Shown here in pieces: positions 16,443 to 26,800 of a stretch of 64,000 nt of DNA; the stretch's first letter is position 1; each line of letters opens with the position of its first letter. Under the pieces are notes generated by a model. That model searched no databases. It saw only the letters and a list, made by a program, of their open reading frames with translations, and was not told the DNA's origin. The DNA is from CAZIWX01 sp964543125 (GTDB taxonomy: Bacteria > Fidelibacterota > UBA8477): the NCBI GenBank assembly GCA_964543125.1, contig CAZIWX010000001.1:1-64000 (forward strand), written 5' to 3'. Made by a program: the position numbers and the translations under genes.

Positions 16443-18268
16443 GAAACAGTGTAATTTCCATCATTGTCCTAATCCCCCTATTCCTCCGCGGTATGGGGGG
16501 CTTGGGCCAAATCGAAGTTGACTGGAACGGTGACCGCTATCCGGATGTGATCACCTGGCGTCAGCATACCGTTGAAGTCAGCCTCAATCAAATGGGGGTG
16601 CTGCAGCCGGCCGGCGTGCTCCGGGATTATCCGGACCAAACGATCAACACGGTGGAAACGACCCTGGACGGACAATCAATATCGGTCGGGTTTACAGATG
16701 GAGGGCACGCTACGATACTCCTTGGTAATCCCATTTCCCGGTACATTTCCCCGCCTCGAATCCCAAGATACGATCCACCGCCCAATACGGTCGATTTCGA
16801 TCTCATCTTCTCCAGCCCCCGGGAGCACTATTCTTTTCGCAGTTTCGGCATGGCCGACCTGGATGGTGACGGCGCGGACGAAGTCCTGACGACCAGATAC
16901 ACACCCGCTCTTGGTGTTAATGCGGTTACGCTGGATGTCTGGAAATCAACCGGGGATAACCAACTGGCAGTCTTCGATACCCTGCCGGGAGCGGTGAGTT
17001 ATTCCACGGAATCGGTGTTAAAGGCGGATGTTGTTAATGATGGTGAAATTTGGACCCTGTTCACACTTCGCATTTCCTCTGAATTTACCATGTTGAAAAT
17101 CGTAAATGACCACTTGCTTTATTACTCACTTATGACAGCGGGATGGTTACCCTATTCTGTTGATGTAGCGGATATCGATCAGGATGGTATAACCGATCTG
17201 GTCACTAATCAGATTTGGGATGGTGACCATCCGCCGACATGGATTTATTTCAATGAGTATGCTTACCAAACACCAAACCATCAAAACTTTTATTACGACG
17301 ATTATTTCAGAATTGAAGGCGTCAACTACGGCGTCAGCTATATCCGGGCCGGGGATATCGATGGGGATGGAATGGAGGAGGTGGTGCTGGGTTCAAGGGG
17401 TGCGCTGTACTATGCCGACACCACCTACATCTATTACTTCGACAAAGCACCGGATTCTTTACAATTCACCTTGAAACGCATTCCCATTCCCTATGCCTTC
17501 AATCCGGCTTATATCGGGCTCTGCGACAGCGACCACGATGGCGTAGACGAAATTCTGGCAATGGGACCCCTGGTTTTATCGCTTAATCCCTGGCGGACGG
17601 CTGAATCCATCATCCTGGTAAAGCAGGAGGACGGGCATTTCCAAATTACCGATATGGATACCACCACTTTGCCTCAAGGTGGATCACATCAGAACATCTT
17701 AAAGGAATATGAGGGAATTTATTATTTTCTAGCTCCTTTTAGCTGGCTTGTTGAAACCGCTCACGGTGTCTCATCATTGTTCCTGTTTAAAATCGAGAGT
17801 GGGCAAATCCAGCATCTGTGGCACAGCCCGTTGATCGACCCCAGTGAAACCTGGTCCGGTGCGATAGGCGACACGGACGGAGATGGCTTGTTGGAAGTGG
17901 CCGGGGTTTTCAATACCTGGAGCTGGCTTTTGTATGAAACCCCTGATATTCATACGGGAATCGCCGCCGAACCTGATCATGGGCTACCGGAGTCATTCAC
18001 GCTTGGACAGCCCTATCCCAATCCGTTCAATGCGGCAGTTCATATTCCCTTCCGGCTGCCGGTTGAGACACACATAAGACTCACCATATACGACGTCACC
18101 GGCCGGCAGGTATGGCAGCCGGCACCGGCTAATTATCAAGCCGGAAACTATAATTTTAGCTGGTTGGGAGAGGATCAGAACGGACGGACGGTGGCAAGTG
18201 GGGTTTATTTTTTACGAATTCAGGCGGGAGACCTGAACCAAACCAGGAAGATTGTATTACTCCGGTAA
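16439..18268 (+). CDS. FG-GAP repeat surface protein with T9SS sorting domain
   Basis: A 609-residue protein with a signal peptide (VISIIVLIPLFLRGMGGLGQ). Calcium-loop FG-GAP/VCBS repeats include MADLDGDGADEVL, VADIDQDGITDLVT, AGDIDGDGMEEVVLG and GDTDGDGLLEVAG, typical of beta-propellers. The C-terminal sorting domain runs from LGQPYPNPFNAAVHI to ASGVYFLRIQAG. It is likely exported by type IX secretion and anchored at the surface, perhaps in adhesion; no enzyme signature is seen. Its ATG overlaps the stop of the preceding broken paralogue (ATGA), so the two were translationally coupled and probably arose by duplication. Confidence 0.85.
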   Translation: MRNSVISIIVLIPLFLRGMGGLGQIEVDWNGDRYPDVITWRQHTVEVSLNQMGVLQPAGVLRDYPDQTINTVETTLDGQSISVGFTDGGHATILLGNPISRYISPPRIPRYDPPPNTVDFDLIFSSPREHYSFRSFGMADLDGDGADEVLTTRYTPALGVNAVTLDVWKSTGDNQLAVFDTLPGAVSYSTESVLKADVVNDGEIWTLFTLRISSEFTMLKIVNDHLLYYSLMTAGWLPYSVDVADIDQDGITDLVTNQIWDGDHPPTWIYFNEYAYQTPNHQNFYYDDYFRIEGVNYGVSYIRAGDIDGDGMEEVVLGSRGALYYADTTYIYYFDKAPDSLQFTLKRIPIPYAFNPAYIGLCDSDHDGVDEILAMGPLVLSLNPWRTAESIILVKQEDGHFQITDMDTTTLPQGGSHQNILKEYEGIYYFLAPFSWLVETAHGVSSLFLFKIESGQIQHLWHSPLIDPSETWSGAIGDTDGDGLLEVAGVFNTWSWLLYETPDIHTGIAAEPDHGLPESFTLGQPYPNPFNAAVHIPFRLPVETHIRLTIYDVTGRQVWQPAPANYQAGNYNFSWLGEDQNGRTVASGVYFLRIQAGDLNQTRKIVLLR

Positions 18269-18278
18269 TTGATTCCTT

Positions 18279-18803
18279 TTACATGGGCCAGAAATTGGAA
18301 TTATTCCAATATTCTTCCCTCAGGTCATCATCCAATCTACGCAGACGCTCCTGATGCTCCAACTCCCAATCGGTTAACCAATGAAACAATTTTTTCCCTT
18401 CCGGGTCTTCAGTGTTTTTTTCCGCCTGCTGATAAAACTTGAAGGCTTTTTCCTCCAGTGTGAGAGCGATATTTATCGCGGAGGAGTCGAAATAACTTTC
18501 CTTGAGTTTGTCCAGGAATTCATGATTCAGAATAGGATCGTCAAAGGCAAACTTTAATTCATCTTCCGTGGGCAGTTCCCATTTTCCCGTATTCATCAAA
18601 TTTTGGAAGGTAATTTTCAGGATTTTCAGGTGATGTTCCTCCTCCCGCGCCATGAATTGAAACAATTCCCGGGCCACGTCGGATCGGGCGGTCCTGGCGG
18701 CCATCAGGAAATATTCATGCCCGTTCATTTCCAATATAATGGCCTGCTTCAGGGCATCTTCCGCAGTCACCAGCCTGGGCTCGGTCCGGGGTGCTGTATT
18801 CAT
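18279..18803 (-). CDS. Rubrerythrin/ferritin-like di-iron protein
   Basis: A 174-residue four-helix protein. Helix motifs LKQAIILEMNGHEYFL, FMAREEEHHLKIL, LTLEEKAFKFYQQ and WELEHQERLRRL supply two ExxH-type iron ligands and partner glutamates, as in the ferritin-like domain of rubrerythrin. No C-terminal rubredoxin CxxC is present, so it is a rubredoxin-less form. The likely role is peroxide reduction or iron handling in an anaerobe's cytoplasm. Its start overlaps the stop of the upstream Cys-containing gene by four bases (ATGA), so the two are coupled. Confidence 0.85.
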   Translation of the reverse strand: MNTAPRTEPRLVTAEDALKQAIILEMNGHEYFLMAARTARSDVARELFQFMAREEEHHLKILKITFQNLMNTGKWELPTEDELKFAFDDPILNHEFLDKLKESYFDSSAINIALTLEEKAFKFYQQAEKNTEDPEGKKLFHWLTDWELEHQERLRRLDDDLREEYWNNSNFWPM

Positions 18804-19078
18804 GAATTCCCTCCTGGTTCAAAACTTTGATTAATATTCCGACCGGCATCTTCCACAACCGGGTTCCGTGTTTGCACACCAAAACCCTCCGCCGTGCGCT
18901 GAATCGCACAAAAAGTTAGGGCCGCGTCCCGCAGGTTGGTCATGGGATCATAGGTCTCATCAAACCGCGCGGTGCATTGGGCGGCGGCCTCGGCACCTTT
19001 AGGACACGGTGTATCGTAGATGGGACACCAGCCTGAGCGAGAATCTTCCGGGGATTGAAGGTTGTGACTCTTCATCAT
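18800..19078 (-). CDS. Small four-Cys protein coupled to rubrerythrin
   Basis: A 92-residue protein with four cysteines: WCPIYDTPCPKG near the start, then AAQCTARF and LTFCAIQR. The spacing suggests metal or Fe-S binding, but no known family was recognised. Translational coupling with the downstream di-iron protein suggests it could be its electron donor or partner. It could equally be a short regulator. Confidence 0.6.
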   Translation of the reverse strand: MMKSHNLQSPEDSRSGWCPIYDTPCPKGAEAAAQCTARFDETYDPMTNLRDAALTFCAIQRTAEGFGVQTRNPVVEDAGRNINQSFEPGGNS

Positions 19079-19174
19079 TAATTTCCTTAGGTTAGTTTAG
19101 CCGCTACAAAGGTCGTTCCAAGTGTAAATGGCCGTGGTTGACAGACATTTAGGTTCATCAGCGGCGACGAATGA

Positions 19175-20110
19175 CTAGGGGACCGCGATGCGGGCCAGGC
19201 CGGTGCGGGAGAAGGAGCCAAAAACACCCAAACCACCGGTTACACCATACTGAATGGCGGTTCCTCCCGCTCCAATCAGAAATGAGTAAAAGTCATTGGC
19301 CTGATTTTCGTAAAAATAGCCGTAATAATTGGGGTCCAGATTTTTCAGGATAATATGAAGCTGACTGGTGGACGGGCCCCCCTCATTCCGGTAACAATCA
19401 AAGGGGTACGCGGTCGTCCAGGTGGAATCGCCCGACCGCACAAGTTCATTGTAATCCGATCCACAAAAGTAATCATCGGAATAGGTGGCGATTTGGTTGA
19501 TGGCATCCGCTTGAAATTGCCAGGAAATAGTGAAATTGGAATGCAAGACCAATGTATCCGGTAGAATATCGGAATATAATACCGGTTTGGGTGGCGTATG
19601 GGTCTGGCCGGTGAGATGCAGACTATCCGGCGTCGTAATCTCCAATTCATAATCCGTATCCGGTACACCGGTGAAAGTGCCGGCCGGATCCACATAGATT
19701 GATTGATCCGAGCTAAACCGGTTCATGAAACCGTAAGTAGTATCAGCCTGAAGTATAAAATTCCAGGATTGGGTCCCATCCGAGATGGTGACAGCGGCAT
19801 CATCAACCAAATAACTGGAAGCAATGTGCGGCCAGACGTAATAACCATTGTGCTGATGATCGTAGGAATACCAGAGCGTGTCATAAGTGATTGTCTGATC
19901 CGGACTGCTTAAGCCCAATGTTTTATGGACCACCACAAAGCTTTGCAGCGTGGAATCCGTGGAAATCAAGCCGAATACATTCAATTGGGGCGTGGTATCA
20001 CCCGTTACCGGTTCCCAACCCCACTTTCCGCAGCTCCAGAATAATCCCAACCAGAGGGTCGGCACGAGAACAAACAACCGGCGCCGGAAGCGCGAATTCT
20101 TAAAATTCAT
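19175..20110 (-). CDS. DUF4249-like lipoprotein
   Basis: A 311-residue lipoprotein. The N-terminal positive stretch RRRLF and hydrophobic core end in a lipobox-like FWSC. The rest is beta-rich (VTGDTTPQLNVFGLISTDST, YELEITTPDSLHLTGQTHTP), resembling DUF4249, a family encoded beside TonB-dependent receptors in Bacteroidota. It overlaps the upstream receptor gene by 11 bases. It probably acts as a surface partner of the receptor in capturing a ligand of unknown nature. Confidence 0.75.
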   Translation of the reverse strand: MNFKNSRFRRRLFVLVPTLWLGLFWSCGKWGWEPVTGDTTPQLNVFGLISTDSTLQSFVVVHKTLGLSSPDQTITYDTLWYSYDHQHNGYYVWPHIASSYLVDDAAVTISDGTQSWNFILQADTTYGFMNRFSSDQSIYVDPAGTFTGVPDTDYELEITTPDSLHLTGQTHTPPKPVLYSDILPDTLVLHSNFTISWQFQADAINQIATYSDDYFCGSDYNELVRSGDSTWTTAYPFDCYRNEGGPSTSQLHIILKNLDPNYYGYFYENQANDFYSFLIGAGGTAIQYGVTGGLGVFGSFSRTGLARIAVP

Positions 20111-22625
20111 ACTTCACCCCCACCGTGGGCAGCAACGGAAACATGGGTACACCGAGGCGGCGCACACCAATATACGTACCGGTTTGCCAGTCATAGTTTT
20201 GATTATAGATGTAGGTCAGGGTATTTAAATGATTCGTCAGGTTGATGATCTGGATAAACCACTCTTTTGAACCGTACCTGGTTGGAGTGCGTTTGGAAAA
20301 ACTCATATCCCAGCGAAAATAGCCCGGATAGCGTTCACTGTTCCGGGGTCCATATAAATACCCGGTACTGGTATACCAGGTTGACTGGTCATTCCGGTCA
20401 CCGTAATAATAGGTCTCGGAGCGTCCCCGGATTGGCGTGTAGGGTCCGCCGGTGGAATAGGTGATGGCCGTGCTCATGTGCCAGGCTTTGTTCCATTGCC
20501 AATCTCCCACAATATTGAGCGTGTGGGTGCGGTCATAATTGGGATAAAACCAGTCATTGACCTTATTCCGGCGCTGGGTTAACGACCAGGTATAACCGAT
20601 CCAGCCGCGTAAATTGCCGGTGGTCTTTTTAACAAGCCATTCGATGCCGTAGGCGCCTCCGTCCGTATCGTAAAAATCATTAAATGGATTGGACCGGGAA
20701 GCATCCGAACCTATTAAAAATGAAGTGGGCGGTTTCAGGGTGAGGAGATGTTCGAATGATTTGTAATAAGCCTCCATGCGGATCAGAATGTCCCGCTTGG
20801 TGAGATATTCACCGCCCAGGATGTAGTGCATGGATTGACTTGCGGGGTATTTTTTCGGAATTGCCAACCAGATATCGATGAAATGAAACGTGGCATCCTG
20901 GGGATTTGCCACGCCCAGAAATTGATTGTACACGCCCCAGGCGGCTTTAAGCGAAAAATTGTCTGATAAGAAATATTTAAGTCCCAGGCGCGGCTCCAGG
21001 TACACCTGGTTGGGTTGTAGGGAGTAATGGCCAAGCCGCAACCCCAGTTGCGCCGAAACCAGCGGCGATATTTCCCATTTGTCCTGAATATAAACCGCCT
21101 GTTCAACCGGTTTGGTCAGCATCCACAACAGGGTATCCCGCCGCGTTCTAAAAGTATCGGTCTGCATGTTGCCGTTGAGAAACGTCATTCCGAGATTGAA
21201 CCGCATGGACTTGATTTGCCAGCCACCGTTGAAGGTGTGGCGCGAATTGGCAAACCAGGTCAGCTCCGTTTCCACGGTCCGGTCCTGCACCCAATCGAAA
21301 ATATTCATTTTAAACAAATCACGGTAATAACTGGTGTCGCCGGTAGTGTACTCCCAGCGTTCAGAGTGGTCATCCAGTGCGATCTGAAATCGATACCGGC
21401 TGGATGCCACAAAGGTTTTGGCAATCAGTTTGGGTGAAATAATCCAGCGCCAGGTCAGACTGTTGGTGAAATTACCCCAGCGCCAATCGAAGACGTACCC
21501 GCTCTGATATTTAGTGCGATAATCGGTACCTGCATCGAGGGAGCTGAGGGAACCGGCATATTCTTCCGTGGAATGATCTTTTAGATAAAAAACATCATCT
21601 CCGTAAAACGAACTCCAGGTCAGACGGTGTTTGGATCCAAGATCCAGATTCAGTTTGCCTTGAAAGTCGTAAAAATAATAGGGGAAAATTTGGGTGGGCA
21701 GCTGCGTCCGGCTGCCATCCGGGTTCAGCTTCTTATTATTCCGCAGCCGGTACAGTTGCCAGATGCCATTTGCGATGGCATCAATATAGGTTCGCCGGCC
21801 AGCCAACATCCAGGAGCCCTTGATCCCCATTTTGGGGGTGGTCCTGGGGGTGGGTCCTTCCAGCAGTAATTTACTGGATAGCATTGAAATATTGGCTTTA
21901 CCGGCAAATTTTTCCGTGTTGCCCTCCCGGTTTATAATGTTGAGAATGGAACCCATACGGCCGCCATAGCGCGCTTCAAATCCACCGGCCCGAAAATCGG
22001 CTTCCTTGATTGCATCCGTATTAAAGGTGGAAAAGATGCCCCCCAAATGGGTCGGATTGTAAACCGTGATGCCGTCCAGCATGATGAGATTCTGGTCCGG
22101 CGTGCTGCCTCGGACATACAGGGCACTGGAAAAATCATTGATGGATTGCACTCCCGGCAGCAGTTGGATCGCCCGGAAAACATCCGCCTCCACGAAAGCC
22201 GGCGCGACTTCAATATCACGTTGATCCAGAGTGACCGTGCTGGTGGTGACCAGTTCCTTGAATTTCTGGCGTTCCGCCGTCACGGTGATGGCTTGCCCCT
22301 CCACGGCTTGTTCGGTGAGGCGTATATCCAGCCGTACATTTTCATCCCGGGCAACGGCTACGGGTAATTCCCGCGGTGCATAACCGATGAGGGAAACCAC
22401 CAGCGTATCGGTACCAACCGGTGCGCCGGTGATAACGTAATACCCGTCCACCGTGGAGACGGCGCCCAGAATGGTGCCTTTCAGCATCACATTGGCGTAG
22501 GGCACCGGTTCGCCGGAAGCTTTATCCCGGATAAAGCCGTGAATGGATTGGGCCAATGAAGTCCGGGGTTGTCCCACCAGACTCAAAACGGCGATTATCC
22601 AACCTAATTGTATTTTTTTAACCAG
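20100..22625 (-). CDS. TonB-dependent receptor with CarboxypepD_reg-like domain
   Basis: About 841 residues. After a signal peptide comes a carboxypeptidase-regulatory-like beta-sandwich (IHGFIRDKASGEPVPYANV ... GYYVITGAPVG), then a plug domain (LLPGVQSINDFSSALYVRGS, LDGITVYNPTHLGGIF) and a 22-strand barrel to the end. It imports a ligand across the outer membrane using TonB energy. The first Met-type codon in the frame is TTG 22586, but that start would cut into the signal peptide. A CTG at 22623-22625, seven bases after AAAGGA, restores a complete signal sequence (VKKIQLGWIIAVLSLVG). The CTG is unusual and could be a sequencing error for ATG. Confidence 0.9.
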   Translation of the reverse strand: MVKKIQLGWIIAVLSLVGQPRTSLAQSIHGFIRDKASGEPVPYANVMLKGTILGAVSTVDGYYVITGAPVGTDTLVVSLIGYAPRELPVAVARDENVRLDIRLTEQAVEGQAITVTAERQKFKELVTTSTVTLDQRDIEVAPAFVEADVFRAIQLLPGVQSINDFSSALYVRGSTPDQNLIMLDGITVYNPTHLGGIFSTFNTDAIKEADFRAGGFEARYGGRMGSILNIINREGNTEKFAGKANISMLSSKLLLEGPTPRTTPKMGIKGSWMLAGRRTYIDAIANGIWQLYRLRNNKKLNPDGSRTQLPTQIFPYYFYDFQGKLNLDLGSKHRLTWSSFYGDDVFYLKDHSTEEYAGSLSSLDAGTDYRTKYQSGYVFDWRWGNFTNSLTWRWIISPKLIAKTFVASSRYRFQIALDDHSERWEYTTGDTSYYRDLFKMNIFDWVQDRTVETELTWFANSRHTFNGGWQIKSMRFNLGMTFLNGNMQTDTFRTRRDTLLWMLTKPVEQAVYIQDKWEISPLVSAQLGLRLGHYSLQPNQVYLEPRLGLKYFLSDNFSLKAAWGVYNQFLGVANPQDATFHFIDIWLAIPKKYPASQSMHYILGGEYLTKRDILIRMEAYYKSFEHLLTLKPPTSFLIGSDASRSNPFNDFYDTDGGAYGIEWLVKKTTGNLRGWIGYTWSLTQRRNKVNDWFYPNYDRTHTLNIVGDWQWNKAWHMSTAITYSTGGPYTPIRGRSETYYYGDRNDQSTWYTSTGYLYGPRNSERYPGYFRWDMSFSKRTPTRYGSKEWFIQIINLTNHLNTLTYIYNQNYDWQTGTYIGVRRLGVPMFPLLPTVGVKYEF

Positions 22626-22738
22626 TAATGGATCCTTTCAGGAATGATGCTCAAATTTAAAAGCGGTTAAATCATGAACCCGGTTTTTGCTTCCGGTAAT
22701 ATAAATGTAATCAAACAAGAACCGCTTGCCGTTAAAAA

Positions 22739-22764
22739 AAATCCCCGGCGGGTGCCGGGGATTT
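22739..22764 (-). terminator. Terminator of the PFOR-DHOD operon
   Basis: An 11-base-pair perfect stem AAATCCCCGGC / GCCGGGGATTT followed on the minus strand by a run of eight or more T. It lies 55 bases after the DHOD-like stop codon. Confidence 0.9.
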
Positions 22765-22818
22765 AGCTAGACCATCAAGGAGGAAGTCTATTAACCAAAT
22801 ATCCTTAAAAGGGGCTGT

Positions 22819-23808
22819 CTAGCGATAAGCGTTCAATACTTTCATATAATTCGCCCGCATCAACGCCTCCGGGTCGGCAACGTTGCGGTAATTCATGCTG
22901 CCTTTGAGCTGCTCAACACTTTCATACTCATTTTCATCCAACCAGATAATGATATCGTTCAGGATGGATGCGATGTGCCGGGGCCCATGCTCCAACAGGG
23001 CCGAACACAGCATGGCCGTGTCAGCGCCAACCAGCAGCATTTTGATGACGTCTTCGGCGGCATGAATACCGGTGGTAGCACCGAGGCTCACATCCAAAGC
23101 TGCCGAGAGGACCGAAATCCAACGCAAGGGCAATCGGAGCTCAGCGGAGGAACTCAGGTTGATGCTGGACTCAATTTCCAATGCTTCGAGATTGATATCC
23201 GGTTGATAAAACCGGTTGAACAATGCCAGTCCATCCACACCATTTTCCACCAAGCGCCGGGCAAACGCCGGTAAGGCGCTGAAGTAAGGCGAAAGTTTCA
23301 TGGCTACCGGAATCTCGACCTGGCTTTTTACAGCCTTCAGAATCTCCACATATAAGTCTTCCACTGTGTTGGCCGTGCGGCTGAAATCCGATGGGAGATA
23401 GTAGACATTCAACTCCAGGCCGTTTGCACCGGCTGATTCCATCTTTTTAGCGTAATCAATCCAACCGCCAATCGAAATTCCATTCAGGCTGGCAATAACC
23501 GGGATATCCACCGCCTCTTTCAGCTTACGAATATGCTCCAAATATTCATGGGGTCCCCGAGTGAAATCAGCGGGTTCCGGAAAGTAGGAGAGCGCTTCCG
23601 AAAAACTATCCGTGCCGTAACTCAGAAAATGGTCCAGTTCGTTCGTTTCATGATGAATCTGCTCTTCGAATAGCGAGTACATGATAATAGCTGATGCACC
23701 AGCATCTTCCAGCTTTTTCACGGTGTCAACTTCCCGTGACATTGGTGAGGCGGAAGGAACCAGCGGATTCTTCAGCTCAAAACCCATGTAATTTGTCTTC
23801 AGGCGCAT
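22819..23808 (-). CDS. Dihydroorotate dehydrogenase-like flavoprotein
   Basis: A 329-residue (beta/alpha)8 barrel of the PyrD/PreA group: NYMGFELKNPLVPSASPMS, IPVIASLNGISIGGW, LELNVYYLPSD, VAMKLSPYFSAL, and ALDVSLGATTGIHAAEDVIKML for phosphate/FMN binding. It is distinct from true PyrD. Members of this subgroup are commonly encoded beside nifJ, as here (12 bases after it). The reaction is not known. It may be a flavoenzyme linking pyrimidine or another oxidation to ferredoxin. Confidence 0.85.
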   Translation of the reverse strand: MRLKTNYMGFELKNPLVPSASPMSREVDTVKKLEDAGASAIIMYSLFEEQIHHETNELDHFLSYGTDSFSEALSYFPEPADFTRGPHEYLEHIRKLKEAVDIPVIASLNGISIGGWIDYAKKMESAGANGLELNVYYLPSDFSRTANTVEDLYVEILKAVKSQVEIPVAMKLSPYFSALPAFARRLVENGVDGLALFNRFYQPDINLEALEIESSINLSSSAELRLPLRWISVLSAALDVSLGATTGIHAAEDVIKMLLVGADTAMLCSALLEHGPRHIASILNDIIIWLDENEYESVEQLKGSMNYRNVADPEALMRANYMKVLNAYR

Positions 23809-23820
23809 GCCAGCACCTCC

Positions 23821-26800
23821 TTACGCTTCCGGTTCCGGTGATAAATTTGCGAGTTTGCGGTAGTAATCGTACCGGTGCTTGGCAGCTTTTTCAGCTTCGA
23901 CCAGCAGTCTTTGCGCCCGCTCCGGCATACTTTTGGTGAGCATCTTATACCGGGTTTCATTATAGGCATACTCTCTGAAATGGCGCGTGGGTGGTTTGGA
24001 ATCCAACTTCAGAGGATTATGACCTTCCGCTGCCATTTGGGGGTTATAGCGGTACAACGGCCAATGGCCGGTTTCCACCGCCAACTTCTGCTGTTGCATA
24101 CCCTTGGACATGTTAATGCCGTGAGCAATACAGTGACTGTAGGCGATGATGAGGGACGGACCCGGATAAGCTTCTGCTTCCATAAAGGCACGGACTGTCT
24201 GAGCATCATTGGAACCCATGGCGACCTGGGCTACATAGACATAACCATAATTCATGGCCATCATACCCAGGTCTTTTTTATTGTTTGGTTTTCCAGCCGC
24301 GGCAAACTTGGCTACCGCACCGAGCGGTGTTGCTTTGGATGCCTGACCGCCGGTATTGGAGTAAACCTCCGTGTCCAGCACCAGGACATTCACATCACGG
24401 CCGGAGGCCAGGACATGGTCCAGACCACCGTAGCCAATATCATAGGCCCAACCGTCACCGCCCATGATCCAGACACTCTTCTTCACCAGATTTTCAGAAA
24501 CACTTAAAAGCCGTTTTGCCCGGCTATCTGTCAGCCCGGTCAAGATTTTATTCAACTGAGCGACTCGATTTCGCTGATCGTAAATTCCGGGTTCGTCGGA
24601 TTGAGCGGCTTTTAAAATGGCATCAGCCAGATCAGATTTTATCAAACCGGCGGCTTTTAATCCGGTGAGTAATTCATGCGCGTATTGTTGATGTTTATCG
24701 ATAGTGAGCCGAAAGCCAAGTCCAAACTCAGCATTGTCTTCAAACAGGGAATTAGACCAGGACGGCCCGCGTCCCTCGCGGTTCTTGGTCCAGGGTGTCG
24801 TTGGCAGGTTACCGCCGTAAATCGAGGAGCAGCCGGTTGCATTCGCAATGACCATCCGGTCGCCAAATAACTGGGAAGCCAGCTTTACATAGGGCGTCTC
24901 ACCGCAACCGGCACAGGCGCCCGAAAATTCGAATAAGGGCTGCAAAAGCTGTGAGCCTTTGACGGTATGGTGTTTCAGGCGCGACCGGTCAACTTCCGGC
25001 AGCTTCAGGAAAAAATCCCAGTTTTCGCGCTCGGTTTCCCGCAACGGAAGCTGTGGTTCCATATTTATCGCTTTGCGGCTTACATTGCTTTTATCCTTAA
25101 CCGGACAGACATCCACGCAGATTTCGCAGCCCGTACAGTCTTCCACGGCCACTTGCAGTGTGTAAACCTCGCCGGCTTCCCATTCACGGCCGCGCACCTT
25201 GGTCCACTGAAATGTTGCGGGCGCTTCTTTGACTAATTTATCAGCATAGACCTTGGCGCGAATAACGCCGTGGGGGCAAGCCAGAATACATTTGTTACAT
25301 TGAATACAGATGTCTTTATCCCAAACCGGGATTTCCGCGGCAATATTGCGTTTTTCCCATTGGGCGGTAGCGGTGGGCCAGGTACCATCATCCGGGAAAG
25401 CGCTAACCGGCAGATCATCACCTTTACCGGCGATCATCATGGCGGTTACATCCTTCACAAATTGCGGCGCTGTATCGGAAACGACCGAGGATTCGCGTGG
25501 TTTGCCACTGACACTGCGCACTTCGACTCGGTAAAGATTTGCCAGGGTTTGATCCACGGCCTTGAAATTCATACGGACAATTTCATCACCCTTAGTGCCG
25601 TAAGTCTTTTTGATAGCATTCTTGATCTTGGCAATCGCTTCATCCCGTTCGAGTACGCCGGACAAGGCAAAGAAACACGTCTGCATAATGGTATTGATGC
25701 GGACGCCCATACCGGTTTCCCGAGCGACTTTTAGCGCATCAATCGTGTAGAGCTTGAGATTTTTATCAATAATGCCCTGCTGAATATCCCGGGGAATTTT
25801 ATCCCAAACTTCATCAGCGGTATAAGGGGCGTTCAGTAAAAAAGTAGCCCCTCGTTCTGCGTGTTTCAGAATATCCTGCGTCTCCAGAAAAACAAACCGA
25901 TGGCAGGCCAGGAAATTAGCTTTATTTACAAGGTAGGTGGAGTGGATCGGGTTTTTCCCGAAACGAAGATGGGAAACCGTCATGCTACCCGATTTCTTAG
26001 AATCATAAACGAAATATCCCTGGGCGTTATAATCGGTTTCCTCGCCAATAATTTTGATCGAGTTTTTATTTGCACCCACGGTTCCATCGCTGCCCAAACC
26101 GTAAAACATACTGCGGAAGACAGTATCTTCATTGATCGAGAAATCCGGATCGTAGGTCAAACTGGTGTGACCAATATCGTCGTTGATGCCGATGGTGAAA
26201 TGATTTTTGGGCATCTCATTCAATAATTCATCAAAAACACCTTTCACCATCCCCGGCGTAAATTCCTTGGATGACAAGCCATAACGGCCACCGCTGACTT
26301 TGGGCATACTATTGAAGGGCAAGGCCCCCTTACTAGCCGTTTCCATCAGTGCGGTCACCACATCGAGATACAGTGGTTCACCCGGGCCGCCGGCTTCTTT
26401 GGTCCGATCCAGCACGGCAATCGACTTTGCCGACTTTGGAATGGCATCAATGAACGCTTTCACTGAAAAGGGCCGATACAACCGAACCTTGAGTACACCG
26501 ACTTTTTCACCGGACGCAGCGAGAAATTCGGCGGTTTCCTGGGCTGCTTCAGCGCCGGACCCCATGAGAATGATAATGCGTTCGGCAGCGGGGGCGCCCA
26601 CATAGTCGAATAGATGGTATTGCCGGCCGGTAAGCTTACCAAACTGATCCATGGCAGCCTGTACGATTGCCGGGGCTTGGTCATAATACGGATTAACCGT
26701 TTCACGAACCTGAAAGAACACATCAGGATTTTGTGCCGTGCCGCGTAAAACCGGCTTATTGGGGTTCAAAGCCCGTTGACGATGGGCAATGACCAGATCG

